7,180 bases of DNA. Origin: JAAYZK01 sp964535025. Lineage in GTDB: Bacteria > Planctomycetota > Phycisphaerae > SM23-33 > FEN-1343. Positions 1 through 6,011 of this stretch are shown here, one piece after another (the first letter of the stretch is position 1; each line of letters begins with the position of its first letter). The position numbers were made by a program, and so were the translations under genes. The DNA is taken from assembly GCA_964535025.1 (NCBI GenBank), contig CAZHRW010000097.1, positions 1 to 7,180 on the forward strand, read 5' to 3'. Below the pieces are notes generated by a model. It had not been told where the DNA came from and did no database searches. It was given only the letters and a program-made list of their open reading frames with translations.

Positions 1-1
1 C

Positions 2-178
2 ACGCCTCGGCACGTCGAGGCCCGGCTCACCGTCGACCAAGCCACGTCGCTGCAGCGCCTGCGCGTCGCCCTGGCATCGGCCGGCGCGTGCACCTACACC
101 GCCGCGGCCGGCTCGCCTCGCCCGGGACAATCGGCCGCCGACGCCGTCCGCTGGCTGCTCGATCGCCTGGCGGATTAG
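2..178 (+). CDS. C-terminal end of an unrecognised small protein (5' end outside window)
   Basis: An open frame enters from the left edge and ends at TAG 176-178, giving the last 58 residues. The visible part starts with T-P-R-H-V-E-A-R-L-T and ends with an amphipathic helix, A-V-R-W-L-L-D-R-L-A-D. Between them lies a second predicted helix (Q-A-T-S-L-Q-R-L-R-V-A-L). It looks like the end of a small, mostly helical protein, and the true start may lie only a few codons upstream. Lambda has the large terminase gene just before W, but I see nothing typical of a terminase C-terminus here. Function is unknown. The reading frame and its direction, shared with the genes downstream, are the only support. 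Confidence 0.5.
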   Translation, partial: TPRHVEARLTVDQATSLQRLRVALASAGACTYTAAAGSPRPGQSAADAVRWLLDRLAD

Positions 179-202
179 TCCTATCCGGGCAATCCGAGCC
201 GT

Positions 203-232
203 CCGGAGTTATTTCGCACGAAATCGGTCCGG
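203..232. promoter_or_regulatory. Nested inverted repeat in the gap before the first complete gene
   Basis: The core ATTTCGCACGAAAT (211-224) is a perfect 6-bp dyad around CA. A second pair of arms, CCGGA (203-207) and TCCGG (228-232), sits exactly 3 bases outside it on each side, so the whole 30-bp block is symmetric. It ends 22 bases before the GTG start at 255. It could be an operator for a dimeric regulator or an RNA hairpin in the leader. I see no convincing -35/-10 promoter around it. A nearly identical core recurs at 7026-7039. Confidence 0.4.
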
Positions 233-254
233 TTCGGCTGGTAGCCTGCACGGC

Positions 255-557
255 GTGGCCACACTCTCCAGTACCAGCACGCTCGTCGAAGTCCAGGCCG
301 CCTACGACGACAACGCGTCGTATGCGGAGGACGCCTCTGCAGGCAAGGCAGCCGCCTTTATCACCGCCTGCCGGATCCTGCTGCGCCGCACGCCCAAGCG
401 GGCCGTCGACGGCAAATCGGGCGCGGAACTCGAGAACGAAATGCTGCTGCTGCACAAGGAGCTGGACGCGGCCCAGCAGTGGCTCGCCCGCCAGTCGAGT
501 ACCGGCGGCACCGGCCAAACCCGCCATTTCGGCTCCGCCTACGACTTCCGCGACTGA
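255..557 (+). CDS. Small protein in the gpW position (putative head-tail joining protein)
   Basis: This encodes a 100-residue acidic, mostly helical protein. Start choice: GTG 255 gives M-A-T-L-S-S-T-S-T-L; there is no clear SD upstream, and no in-frame ATG was found nearby. An N-terminal segment rich in T/S is followed by an acidic stretch (Y-D-D-N-A-S-Y-A-E-D), a helix with A-C-R-I-L-L-R-R (about 39-46), a second long helix (about 58-79), and a Gly/Thr linker ending H-F-G-S-A-Y-D-F-R-D. It ends 6 bases before the portal start. In lambda the gene between terminase and portal is W, a 68-aa protein that stabilises the packaged head and prepares it for tail joining. The assignment rests on position, size and helical character; I do not see clear sequence identity to gpW. 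Confidence 0.6.
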   Translation: MATLSSTSTLVEVQAAYDDNASYAEDASAGKAAAFITACRILLRRTPKRAVDGKSGAELENEMLLLHKELDAAQQWLARQSSTGGTGQTRHFGSAYDFRD

Positions 558-563
558 CACCGC

Positions 564-2135
564 ATGCGCCGAGACCGCACCGTTACCGCCGGCACCGTCG
601 ATCGCGCCTTCGCCGCGCTCCGGGCCGATTACGCCATCGGCCGGTCCACACGGTTCCGGCCGGCGCCGCCCGGCACGTCCGCCTACGGCGCGTCGGCCGA
701 CTACCACTGGCGCAGCGAGCGGCAGTATTTCCAGGCGGTCGAACAGGCCCGCTGGCTCGATCGCGACGACCGGCTTTTCGGGGCGGGCATCAACCGCGTG
801 GTCGACAACGTCTGCCGCGAGGGGCTCCGCCCCGACGCGGCCACCGGCAGCGAGGAGCTGGACGCCATACTTAACGCCCGCTGGCGGGCGTGGGCCGGCG
901 ACGCCCGTCGCTGCGACAGCGCCAAGCGGTCCACCTTCGCCGGACTCGAACGCCTGTTTCTGCGGCACATCCTCGTCGACGGCGACGTGCTGGGTCTCCT
1001 GCGTCGCGACGGCCGGCTGCAGCTCGTGGAAAATCACCGACTTCGGACGCCGAAGAACACGACTAAGAACTGCGTGATGGGCGTGCTGCTGGACGCCGAT
1101 CGGGCGCCGCAGGAGTATTGGCTCACCAAAGACGATCTCGACCCGATGGCCAGCGTCCGCCTGGTGAGCGACACGGTCGCCTTTCCGGCGTTCGACGAGC
1201 AGGGCGAGACGATCGTCACACACGGCTACCTGCGCGAGCGGATTTCCGCCACTCGCGGCGTCACGGTCGCCGCGCGGCTGGTCGAGCACGCCCAGCAGGG
1301 CAGCGACCTCGACTTCGCGCAGTTGGTGAAGGCGAAGATCGCGGCCTGCGTCACGCTCTTGCATCACTTCGAGCCGGCTTTCGACGGCAGTGCCCCCGAC
1401 GCGATGGGCGAAAGCAAAAAGAGCACGCGGCCCGACGGCACCGAGCGAATCGTCGAAAGCCTGGCCCCGGGTCTGAACATCTACTCGCGGCCCGGCGAGA
1501 CGATCGAAGGGTTCACGCCCAACATCCCGAATACCGAGTATCAATGGCACTCGCTGGCCATCATCGCCATCGTGGCCATCAACCTGGGACTGCCGCCGGC
1601 CGTTTTGCTGCTGGACCCGAGCAACACGAACTTCAGCGGCTGGCGCGGCGCGATGGACCAGGCTCGGGCCGGCTTTCGCAATTTGCAACGCCGGCTGGCC
1701 GAATGCCTGCACGCACCGGTCTGGCGGTGGAAGGTCCGGCAGTGGCTCCGCGAGGATCCCGAGCTGCGTGCCCTGGCTGCCGAAGCGAACATCGACCCGT
1801 TCGGGCACCGCATGTTTTACGGCACCTGGCCCTACATCGATCCGGCCAAGGACGCCCAGGCCGACATGGTCCGCGATCGCGGCCTGAAAACCAGCAAACG
1901 CCGGCTGGCTGCCGAGCGCGGCATGGATTGGGACGACCTGCTGCAGGAAATCGTCGACGACAACGCCAAGCTCATCGTGGCCGCCCACCGCAAGGCCTGC
2001 GAGATCTCGACCGACGGGCTCACCGTCACGTGGCAGCAGCTCCTGGCGCTCCCGACGCCCGACTCGGTCTCGCTGGCGATCGACACGCGCGAGCCTGGCG
2101 AACCCGCCCCGAACTCCGATCCGAAGGAGCGATGA
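564..2135 (+). CDS. Phage portal protein, lambda gpB-like family
   Basis: At 523 residues it is close to lambda gpB (533). The portal dodecamer sits at one capsid vertex, nucleates procapsid assembly, docks the terminase and passes DNA. Family signatures run in the expected order: a basic N-terminus; D-R-D-D-R-L-F-G-A-G-I-N-R-V-V (67-80); H-I-L-V-D-G-D-V-L (135-143) and L-Q-L-V-E-N-H-R-L (152-160), the stretch that ends in the 'Asp/His-Arg' turn in this family; R-G-V-T-V-A-A-R-L (231-239) leading into A-K-I-A-A-C (257-262); R-P-G-E-T-I-E-G-F (309-317); the near-invariant G-L-P-P-A-V-L-L-L-D (342-351) with N-F-S-G-W-R-G-A (356-363); and W-P-Y-I-D-P-A-K-D-A-Q-A (422-433). The C-terminus is a Pro-rich tail. 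ATG 564 has no SD and may depend on coupling to the gene ending at 557. Its stop lies next to the protease start. Confidence 0.93.
   Translation: MRRDRTVTAGTVDRAFAALRADYAIGRSTRFRPAPPGTSAYGASADYHWRSERQYFQAVEQARWLDRDDRLFGAGINRVVDNVCREGLRPDAATGSEELDAILNARWRAWAGDARRCDSAKRSTFAGLERLFLRHILVDGDVLGLLRRDGRLQLVENHRLRTPKNTTKNCVMGVLLDADRAPQEYWLTKDDLDPMASVRLVSDTVAFPAFDEQGETIVTHGYLRERISATRGVTVAARLVEHAQQGSDLDFAQLVKAKIAACVTLLHHFEPAFDGSAPDAMGESKKSTRPDGTERIVESLAPGLNIYSRPGETIEGFTPNIPNTEYQWHSLAIIAIVAINLGLPPAVLLLDPSNTNFSGWRGAMDQARAGFRNLQRRLAECLHAPVWRWKVRQWLREDPELRALAAEANIDPFGHRMFYGTWPYIDPAKDAQADMVRDRGLKTSKRRLAAERGMDWDDLLQEIVDDNAKLIVAAHRKACEISTDGLTVTWQQLLALPTPDSVSLAIDTREPGEPAPNSDPKER
2124..2129 (+). promoter_or_regulatory. 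Ribosome binding site that decides the protease start
   Basis: AAGGAG lies inside the last codons of the portal gene. Two tandem ATG codons follow, at 2132 and 2135, in the same frame. The spacing is 2 bases to the first and 5 bases to the second, so 2135 is the better start. Either start overlaps or abuts the portal stop TGA 2133-2135, which favours translational coupling. Confidence 0.6.
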
Positions 2136-3199
2136 TGCCCAGCCCACGCCTTGCCAAAACGTCCGACCGCGAAGCCGAGCTGATCCTGTACGGCGTCGTC
2201 GACCGCTGGGGCGACATCGATCCCCGCCAGGTGCGCGACGAGCTGAAGGCCCTCGGACCGCTCGACGCGCTGCACGTGCACCTAAACAGCGAAGGAGGCA
2301 GCATCTTTGCCGGCCTGGCCGTCTACAACACGCTCCGCAGCGACGCGGCCCGGGTGATCGTCCACGTCGACGGCATCGCCCTGTCGATGGCCAGTGTCAT
2401 CGCGATGGCCGGCGATGAGATCGTGATGGCCGAAGGCGCCATGCTGATGATCCACAATCCGCTCTGGATGGCGGCCGGCGAGGCGGACGAACTCCGCCAG
2501 GCGGCCGACGTGATGGACAAGCTCAAGGACCAGCTCGTGGCCATCTACGCGCGGCGGACCGGCAAGTTGCCCGAGGAGATCAGCGCGTGGATGGACGCCG
2601 AAACCTGGCTCACCGGCGACGAGGCGATCGCCGCCGGGTTTGCCGACCGGACCGAAGAGCGAATGGCGATCGCCGCCACGCTCGACCCCGAGAAATTCCA
2701 GAATCTGCCGGCCCATCTCCGGCAGTCCAACGTTACCAAACCCTCCAACGTCAAGGAGCCTCCGATGGCCGAATCCACGCCCCAAGCCCCCCAGCCGGCC
2801 GGGTACGCCGAACTCAAGGCCGCTTTCCCCAAGGCCGACGCGACCTTCCTCACCTCGCAGCTCGACGCGCAGGCCACGCTGGACCAGGCCCTCGCCGCCT
2901 GGCAGACGGCGCTCGAAAAGCGAGCGGCCGATGCCGAGGCCCGCGCGCAGGAACTGGAGGCTAAGGCCGAAGAGGCCGCCAACGCCGCCGGAACCCTCGG
3001 CTCCGCCGGGCTGCCCGACGGCAACGCACCGGGCGGCGATCGCGGCGACGCCCTCGATTTCCGCGTGCTGGTCGACAACCTGGTGGCCCAGGGCACGCCT
3101 CGCCACCTGGCGGCGCGCCAAGTGGCCAAGCGGTACCCCGAAGCTCGTGCCGCCTACGTGGCCCGGCACAACGAAGAGCACGCCTACGCGCGCAAGTAA
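2135..3199 (+). CDS. ClpP-like (S14-type) capsid maturation protease with C-terminal scaffold region, lambda gpC-like
   Basis: This encodes 354 residues. Residues 11-175 form a ClpP-fold serine protease. N-S-E-G-G-S-I-F-A-G (51-60) matches the ClpP substrate-strand motif N-S-P-G-G. I-A-L-S-M-A-S (81-87) carries the likely nucleophile Ser84. M-L-M-I-H-N-P (103-109) carries His107, as in the ClpP M-I-H-Q-P motif. M-D-A-E-T-W-L-T (153-160) carries the likely Asp154, followed by E-A-I-A-A-G-F-A-D. After a Pro-rich linker (about 190-222), the C-terminal third is helical and charged (242-283), then a Gly-rich spacer (289-305) and a basic terminal domain. Known relatives digest the internal scaffold, and sometimes trim the portal, during procapsid maturation. 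The frame stays open far upstream into the portal gene, but only the 2132/2135 starts have an SD and fit the portal stop. The 3' end also contains a nested start at 2765. Confidence 0.92.
   Translation: MPSPRLAKTSDREAELILYGVVDRWGDIDPRQVRDELKALGPLDALHVHLNSEGGSIFAGLAVYNTLRSDAARVIVHVDGIALSMASVIAMAGDEIVMAEGAMLMIHNPLWMAAGEADELRQAADVMDKLKDQLVAIYARRTGKLPEEISAWMDAETWLTGDEAIAAGFADRTEERMAIAATLDPEKFQNLPAHLRQSNVTKPSNVKEPPMAESTPQAPQPAGYAELKAAFPKADATFLTSQLDAQATLDQALAAWQTALEKRAADAEARAQELEAKAEEAANAAGTLGSAGLPDGNAPGGDRGDALDFRVLVDNLVAQGTPRHLAARQVAKRYPEARAAYVARHNEEHAYARK
2753..2758 (+). promoter_or_regulatory. Internal ribosome binding site for the nested scaffold gene
   Basis: AAGGAG sits 6 bases before ATG 2765, in the frame of the protease. 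It is the same hexamer that precedes the protease start, at slightly better spacing. It falls in the linker between the protease domain and the helical region, exactly where an independent start would release a scaffold protein. Confidence 0.6.
2765..3199 (+). CDS. Nested in-frame scaffolding protein (lambda Nu3-like)
   Basis: Starting at ATG 2765 in the protease frame, this gives 144 residues identical to protease residues 211-354. They run M-A-E-S-T-P-Q-A-P-Q; then A-E-L-K-A-A-F-P-K-A-D-A-T-F-L (15-29); a long Glu/Ala/Lys-rich helix with coiled-coil character (about 46-73); a Gly/Asp-rich linker; and a His/Arg-containing C-terminal domain. In lambda, the scaffold Nu3 is made the same way from the 3' part of gene C, so both the protease fusion and free scaffold enter the procapsid and scaffold is in excess. 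The SD at 2753-2758 and the domain boundary support this. There is no direct evidence of translation, and the second product is inferred. Confidence 0.6.
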   Translation: MAESTPQAPQPAGYAELKAAFPKADATFLTSQLDAQATLDQALAAWQTALEKRAADAEARAQELEAKAEEAANAAGTLGSAGLPDGNAPGGDRGDALDFRVLVDNLVAQGTPRHLAARQVAKRYPEARAAYVARHNEEHAYARK

Positions 3200-3259
3200 G
3201 CCTCCCCCCAAGCTGTCGTGTTCGACGCGACCGACCTGTCCCTCGCAAAGGAACCCATC

Positions 3260-4243
3260 ATGAGTCAATACGTTGAAAGCCCCTGCCGGCAGTTCACCGC
3301 CGGCGCTGCGCGGGACCGCTTCCTGCGCGTCAAGTTGTCCGGGGCCAGCCTGGCCACCGCCGGCGCCAGCGACGTCTCCATCGGCACCCAGGAAATCGAA
3401 TCCTTCGCGGCCACGGACGTCGTGCCCGTACGGTTAAGCACGGCCCAGGGCACGCGCAAAATGATCGCCTCGGGCGCCATCACCGCCGGCAACCCGGCCT
3501 ACGCCGCGGCCGACGGCAAGATCGCCAGCAGCGGCACCGTGGTCGAGGGCCGCGCGCTGGAGTCGGCCACCGAGGACGGCGACGTGATCGAGGTGTTGCC
3601 GATTCCCAACACTGACATCTCGGCCACCATCACCGGCACGAACGCCGCGACGTTCGAGGTCGATGCCGACTTGGCCAAGCCGAAGCTCGGAATGAAAGGC
3701 CAGGCGGCCGGAACGGGCGATTTCACCACGTTCCTGAAGCCCGAGGCCACGCTCTCCGCCGACAACGAAATCATCGTGCCCGAGGCCGACGGCGACACGC
3801 TGGCGGCCGTCGCACTCGCGCAGACGCTCACCAACAAGACGCTCGTGACGCCGACGCTGACCACCGGCTACAAGGCCACGGCCGAGGAGGTCACGCCCGA
3901 CGATTCCGAGGGTACCGGCAACCAGATCACCGCCGGTACGACCGCGGTCGACGTGCAGGCGGTCACCAACGATGCGGACGATTTTATTGTGCTGCCGGCC
4001 CTGGCCGACGTGCCGGTGGGTCACGAGATCACCATCCTCTGCAACGCCGGCAAGAACTTCGAGCTGCGCACCCCGGCCGAAAGCAGCGAGGAGATCAACA
4101 GCGAGGACTGCGACGGAACGAAGGAATACCTCTGCACCGACACCGAGGTGCTGAAGGTGGTCAAGATCAGCGACACGATCGGCTGGATGGCGCACGCCTA
4201 TTCCGCCATTGGCGCTGTCGTGACCGCTGTCGTTCCCGACTGA
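3260..4243 (+). CDS. Capsid decoration protein (DUF2190-like) with long fibre-like C-terminal extension
   Basis: This encodes 327 residues. ATG 3260 is chosen because AAGGA (3248-3252) lies 7 bases upstream; a GTG at 3218 in frame has no SD. Residues 1-115 look like the DUF2190/decoration fold: A-S-G-A-I-T-A-G-N-P-A-Y-A-A-A-D-G-K-I (70-88), then V-V-E-G-R-A-L-E-S-A-T-E-D-G-D (94-108) and V-I-E-V-L-P (109-114). Such proteins, like lambda gpD (110 aa), bind the expanded shell and stabilise it. Residues 116-327 are extra. They hold T-L-S-A-D-N-E-I-I-V-P-E-A-D-G-D-T-L (164-181) and Q-T-L-T-N-K-T-L-V-T-P-T-L (188-200), a motif familiar from phage tail and head fibres. A beta-rich terminal domain (about 221-327) follows, with three Cys (261, 284, 292). 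The gene sits in the lambda D position, just before the capsid gene. The inference is a shell-bound fibre. Confidence 0.78.
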   Translation: MSQYVESPCRQFTAGAARDRFLRVKLSGASLATAGASDVSIGTQEIESFAATDVVPVRLSTAQGTRKMIASGAITAGNPAYAAADGKIASSGTVVEGRALESATEDGDVIEVLPIPNTDISATITGTNAATFEVDADLAKPKLGMKGQAAGTGDFTTFLKPEATLSADNEIIVPEADGDTLAAVALAQTLTNKTLVTPTLTTGYKATAEEVTPDDSEGTGNQITAGTTAVDVQAVTNDADDFIVLPALADVPVGHEITILCNAGKNFELRTPAESSEEINSEDCDGTKEYLCTDTEVLKVVKISDTIGWMAHAYSAIGAVVTAVVPD

Positions 4244-4248
4244 GCCTG

Positions 4249-4296
4249 ACGCCGTGCCGCAGGCGTGCTGGCCACCGTCGGCACGCCCGGCACGCC
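4249..4296. repeat. Short tandem repeat and possible hairpin between decoration and capsid genes
   Basis: CGGCACGCC occurs twice in tandem (4279-4287, 4288-4296). CGTGCCG (4253-4259) can pair with CGGCACG in either copy (4279-4285 or 4288-4294), and ACGCC (4249-4253) can pair with GGCGT (4262-4266). No T-run follows, so it is not an intrinsic terminator. It lies in the 105-base gap before the capsid start, where an mRNA leader structure could matter, but simple GC-rich chance is also possible. Confidence 0.3.
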
Positions 4297-4348
4297 CGAC
4301 GCGAGACGCCACGTTTTCAAGCGATTCCCCCTATTTAAGGACACCATC

Positions 4349-5332
4349 ATGACCACCCCCGAAACGTCCCTCTCGGTGTTGCGACCGGACCTCCGCGACA
4401 GCCTGGAAGAGTTCGACCTGCAGGCCGACCGCGAGGGTTACATCGCCCACCGCGTGCTGCCGGTCATCGAGGTCGACAAAAGCTCCGGCCAGTTCGGCAT
4501 CATCTCGGTCGAGCAGCTCCTGCAGGAGCGTGACACGGCCCGGTCCGCTCGTAGCGGCTATGCCCGCGGCGACTGGACCTTCCAGAAGACCACCTACGCG
4601 ACGGCCGAACAGGGTGCCGAGGAGCCCGTCGACTCCAAGGAGGCGGCCATGTACCGCGACTTCTTCGACGCGCCCCTGGTCTCCTCGCAGCGTGCCCGCC
4701 ACATCGTCCTGATGAACCGCGAACGCCGCGTGGCCGCCGCGGTCTTCAACGCCACGACGTTCACCAGCCAGACGACCACCGTCACGAACGAGTGGGACGC
4801 CAACCACAAAACCGACGCCACGCCCATCCAGGACGTCGAGACGGCCGTGCAGGCCGTCTGGAACCGAACCGGCGTCTGGCCGAACGCGCTAGTGATCAAC
4901 CGCAAGGTCTTCCGCAACCTGCGGAACCTCGACGAGATCAAGGACCGGATCGCCAGCAGCGGTGCCGGCTACCCGAGCCGAGCGGCCGACATCACGGCCG
5001 AGCAGCTTGCGCAGTGCTTCGATCTCCAGCACATCCTGGTCGCCGGCGGCGCCCGCAACGCGGCCACCGAGGGGCAAGCGGTGTCGATCAGCTCGATCTG
5101 GAGCGACGAGTACGCCATGGTCACCCGCGTGGCCGAGAGCAACGATTTCCGCGAAGTCTGCCTCGGCCGCACGTTCCACTGGGGTGAGGACGGCTCGGAG
5201 GTCGGCGGGCTGCTGGAAGACTACCGAGACGAGACCATTCGCTCGGACGTGATCCGCTGCCGGCACGAGGTCGACGAGCTGCTGCTCTACTCGGCCGTCG
5301 GCCAGTTGCTGGACAACATCACGACCGGGTGA
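4349..5332 (+). CDS. Major capsid protein, lambda gpE-like (HK97 fold)
   Basis: This encodes 327 residues, close to lambda gpE (341). It is the shell subunit that assembles on the scaffold. ATG 4349 has AAGGA (4337-4341) 7 bases upstream; an in-frame GTG at 4265 would add 28 Pro/Gly-rich residues and lacks an SD. Features typical of this capsid clade are, in order: V-L-P-V-I-E-V-D-K-S-S-G-Q-F-G (36-50), the 'P-x-V-x-V-D-K-x-S-G' arm; a basic stretch R-S-A-R-S-G-Y (66-71); H-I-V-L-M-N-R-E-R-R (118-127) on the long helix; W-P-N-A-L-V-I-N-R-K-V-F (177-188); D-E-I-K-D-R-I (195-201); I-T-A-E-Q-L-A-Q-C-F-D (215-225) followed by I-L-V-A-G-G-A (229-235); and a C-terminal helix ending V-G-Q-L-L-D-N-I. 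It follows the decoration gene, as in lambda D-E, and is directly followed by a terminator. Confidence 0.9.
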   Translation: MTTPETSLSVLRPDLRDSLEEFDLQADREGYIAHRVLPVIEVDKSSGQFGIISVEQLLQERDTARSARSGYARGDWTFQKTTYATAEQGAEEPVDSKEAAMYRDFFDAPLVSSQRARHIVLMNRERRVAAAVFNATTFTSQTTTVTNEWDANHKTDATPIQDVETAVQAVWNRTGVWPNALVINRKVFRNLRNLDEIKDRIASSGAGYPSRAADITAEQLAQCFDLQHILVAGGARNAATEGQAVSISSIWSDEYAMVTRVAESNDFREVCLGRTFHWGEDGSEVGGLLEDYRDETIRSDVIRCRHEVDELLLYSAVGQLLDNITTG

Positions 5333-5346
5333 TCCCGATCCTGCCC

Positions 5347-5398
5347 CGGTCGGCGGCGAGGGTCTCGCCTCCAGCCCGCGCCGCCGGCCGTTTTTGTT
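5347..5398 (+). terminator. Strong Rho-independent terminator directly after the capsid gene
   Basis: Bases 5347-5358 pair with 5379-5390 over 12 bp with a single G-T wobble (5350/5387); the inner part is CGGCGGCG with CGCCGCCG. The loop is 20 bases (5359-5378) and can fold a further AGG/CCT pairing. TTTTTGTT (5391-5398) follows at once. No T-run follows the stem on the opposite strand, so it acts on + strand transcripts. It starts 14 bases after the capsid stop and ends 11 bases before the next ATG, so the genes downstream need read-through, antitermination or their own promoter. Confidence 0.85.
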
Positions 5399-5409
5399 GA
5401 GGTGCCACG

Positions 5410-5628
5410 ATGGCCGCTTCCGAACTCGACTTGCTGCGTAAATATCTGTTCCGCGCGGCTGCCTACCTGACGATGTGGCTGGCCGGCCAGACGGTCGGCG
5501 CGATCTGGTGGGCCAGCGCAATCAATACTCGAGTCGCCCAACTGGAGCGACTCAGCGAACGCGTCGAGGCCCGCGTGCACCATCTCGAACTACGGCCTTG
5601 CAGTACCCTATCGACCGAGCCTGACTAA
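5410..5628 (+). CDS. Small single-pass membrane protein with C-terminal coiled coil, unknown function
   Basis: This encodes 72 residues. ATG 5410 has GAGGT (5399-5403) 6 bases upstream. A charged N-terminal helix (E5-L-D-L-L-R-K) leads into a hydrophobic segment at about 13-38 that includes A-A-A-Y-L-T-M-W-L-A-G and A-I-W-W-A-S-A-I, which reads as one transmembrane helix. After it, V42, L45, S49, V52, V56 and L59 fall on heptad a/d positions, giving a short coiled coil, then a polar tail with one Cys. It is in the place of lambda FI, but FI is a soluble packaging protein and I see no likeness. Holin-like or membrane-anchoring roles are possible; there is no lysis gene nearby to support a holin. 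Its stop TAA overlaps the next ATG by one base. Confidence 0.65.
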   Translation: MAASELDLLRKYLFRAAAYLTMWLAGQTVGAIWWASAINTRVAQLERLSERVEARVHHLELRPCSTLSTEPD

Positions 5629-6011
5629 TGCCCAGTGCGTTTGAGACCGCCTTCGCCGACGCCGGCGCCCCGGCGCTGCTTTCGCAGTTCGGGCAATCGT
5701 GTACCTACACGCCCGCCGGCGGCGCCGCCGTCGCGTTGACGGCCATGGTCGGGGCCGAGCAATCGCACGAGGGCGAGTACTCCGACGGCCGCCGGCTGAT
5801 CCGCACCCGGCAGATCACCCTGGCCACCGATCCGGCCGGACCGTACGGCGGGGTCGAAGACGTCCATCTGTTCGACACGATCACCGTCGGGACGGTGACC
5901 TACGCCGTGCACGAGATCGATAGCCGCTCGCACAGCCTGGTCACCTGCACCGCGATCCGCACCGAGGACATGCAGCGTAGTCGGGACGGCTATCGCGGGA
6001 GGCGACGCTGA
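5628..6011 (+). CDS. Putative head-tail joining protein, lambda gpFII-like
   Basis: This encodes 127 residues (lambda gpFII has 117). FII-type proteins bind below the portal/gpW ring and form the surface to which the tail attaches. The layout resembles FII: an N-terminal helix (F-E-T-A-F-A-D-A-G), then a small beta barrel with Y-T-P-A-G-G, Q-I-T-L-A-T-D-P (62-69) and L-F-D-T-I-T-V-G-T-V-T-Y-A-V (81-94), a strand ending V-T-C-T-A-I, and a basic C-terminus R-D-G-Y-R-G-R-R-R. The strand-turn D-T-I-T-V-G followed by Y-A-V parallels D-T-L-T-I-G before F-W-V in FII. The start overlaps the previous stop (TAATG) and lacks an SD, so it probably relies on coupling. The assignment rests on fold-like pattern, size and position. 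Confidence 0.65.
   Translation: MPSAFETAFADAGAPALLSQFGQSCTYTPAGGAAVALTAMVGAEQSHEGEYSDGRRLIRTRQITLATDPAGPYGGVEDVHLFDTITVGTVTYAVHEIDSRSHSLVTCTAIRTEDMQRSRDGYRGRRR

Noticed and set aside
88..1077. + strand open frames overlapping the gpW-position and portal genes in other frames
   Set aside because: Their products are Pro/Arg/Ser-rich and unlike folded proteins, and they conflict with the supported genes.
1118..2131. Upstream extension of the protease frame through the portal gene
   Set aside because: The encoded residues are Arg/Pro/Gly-rich and low in complexity, and the portal frame covers the same DNA. The SD and ATG pair at 2124-2137 mark the real start.
27..2147. Very long open frame on the - strand opposite the portal gene (706 codons)
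   Set aside because: It is antisense to a portal with clear family signatures. Its composition (Arg, Gly, Val, Ala, repetitive) is what strong G/C third-position bias produces on the opposite strand.
3218..3259. GTG 3218 as start of the decoration protein
   Set aside because: No SD, whereas ATG 3260 has AAGGA at 7-base spacing and gives the expected N-terminus.
2282..3268. Long - strand open frame opposite the protease/scaffold gene
   Set aside because: It is Gly/Arg/Val-rich with no recognisable domain, and lies fully antisense to a protease with an intact catalytic triad.
3434..4312. Long - strand open frame opposite the decoration gene
   Set aside because: Same bias artefact; no domain signature, and the + strand frame reads as a normal structural protein with an SD.
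4265..4348. GTG 4265 as start of the capsid protein
   Set aside because: There is no SD there, the added residues are unlike this capsid family, and ATG 4349 has a well-placed AAGGA.
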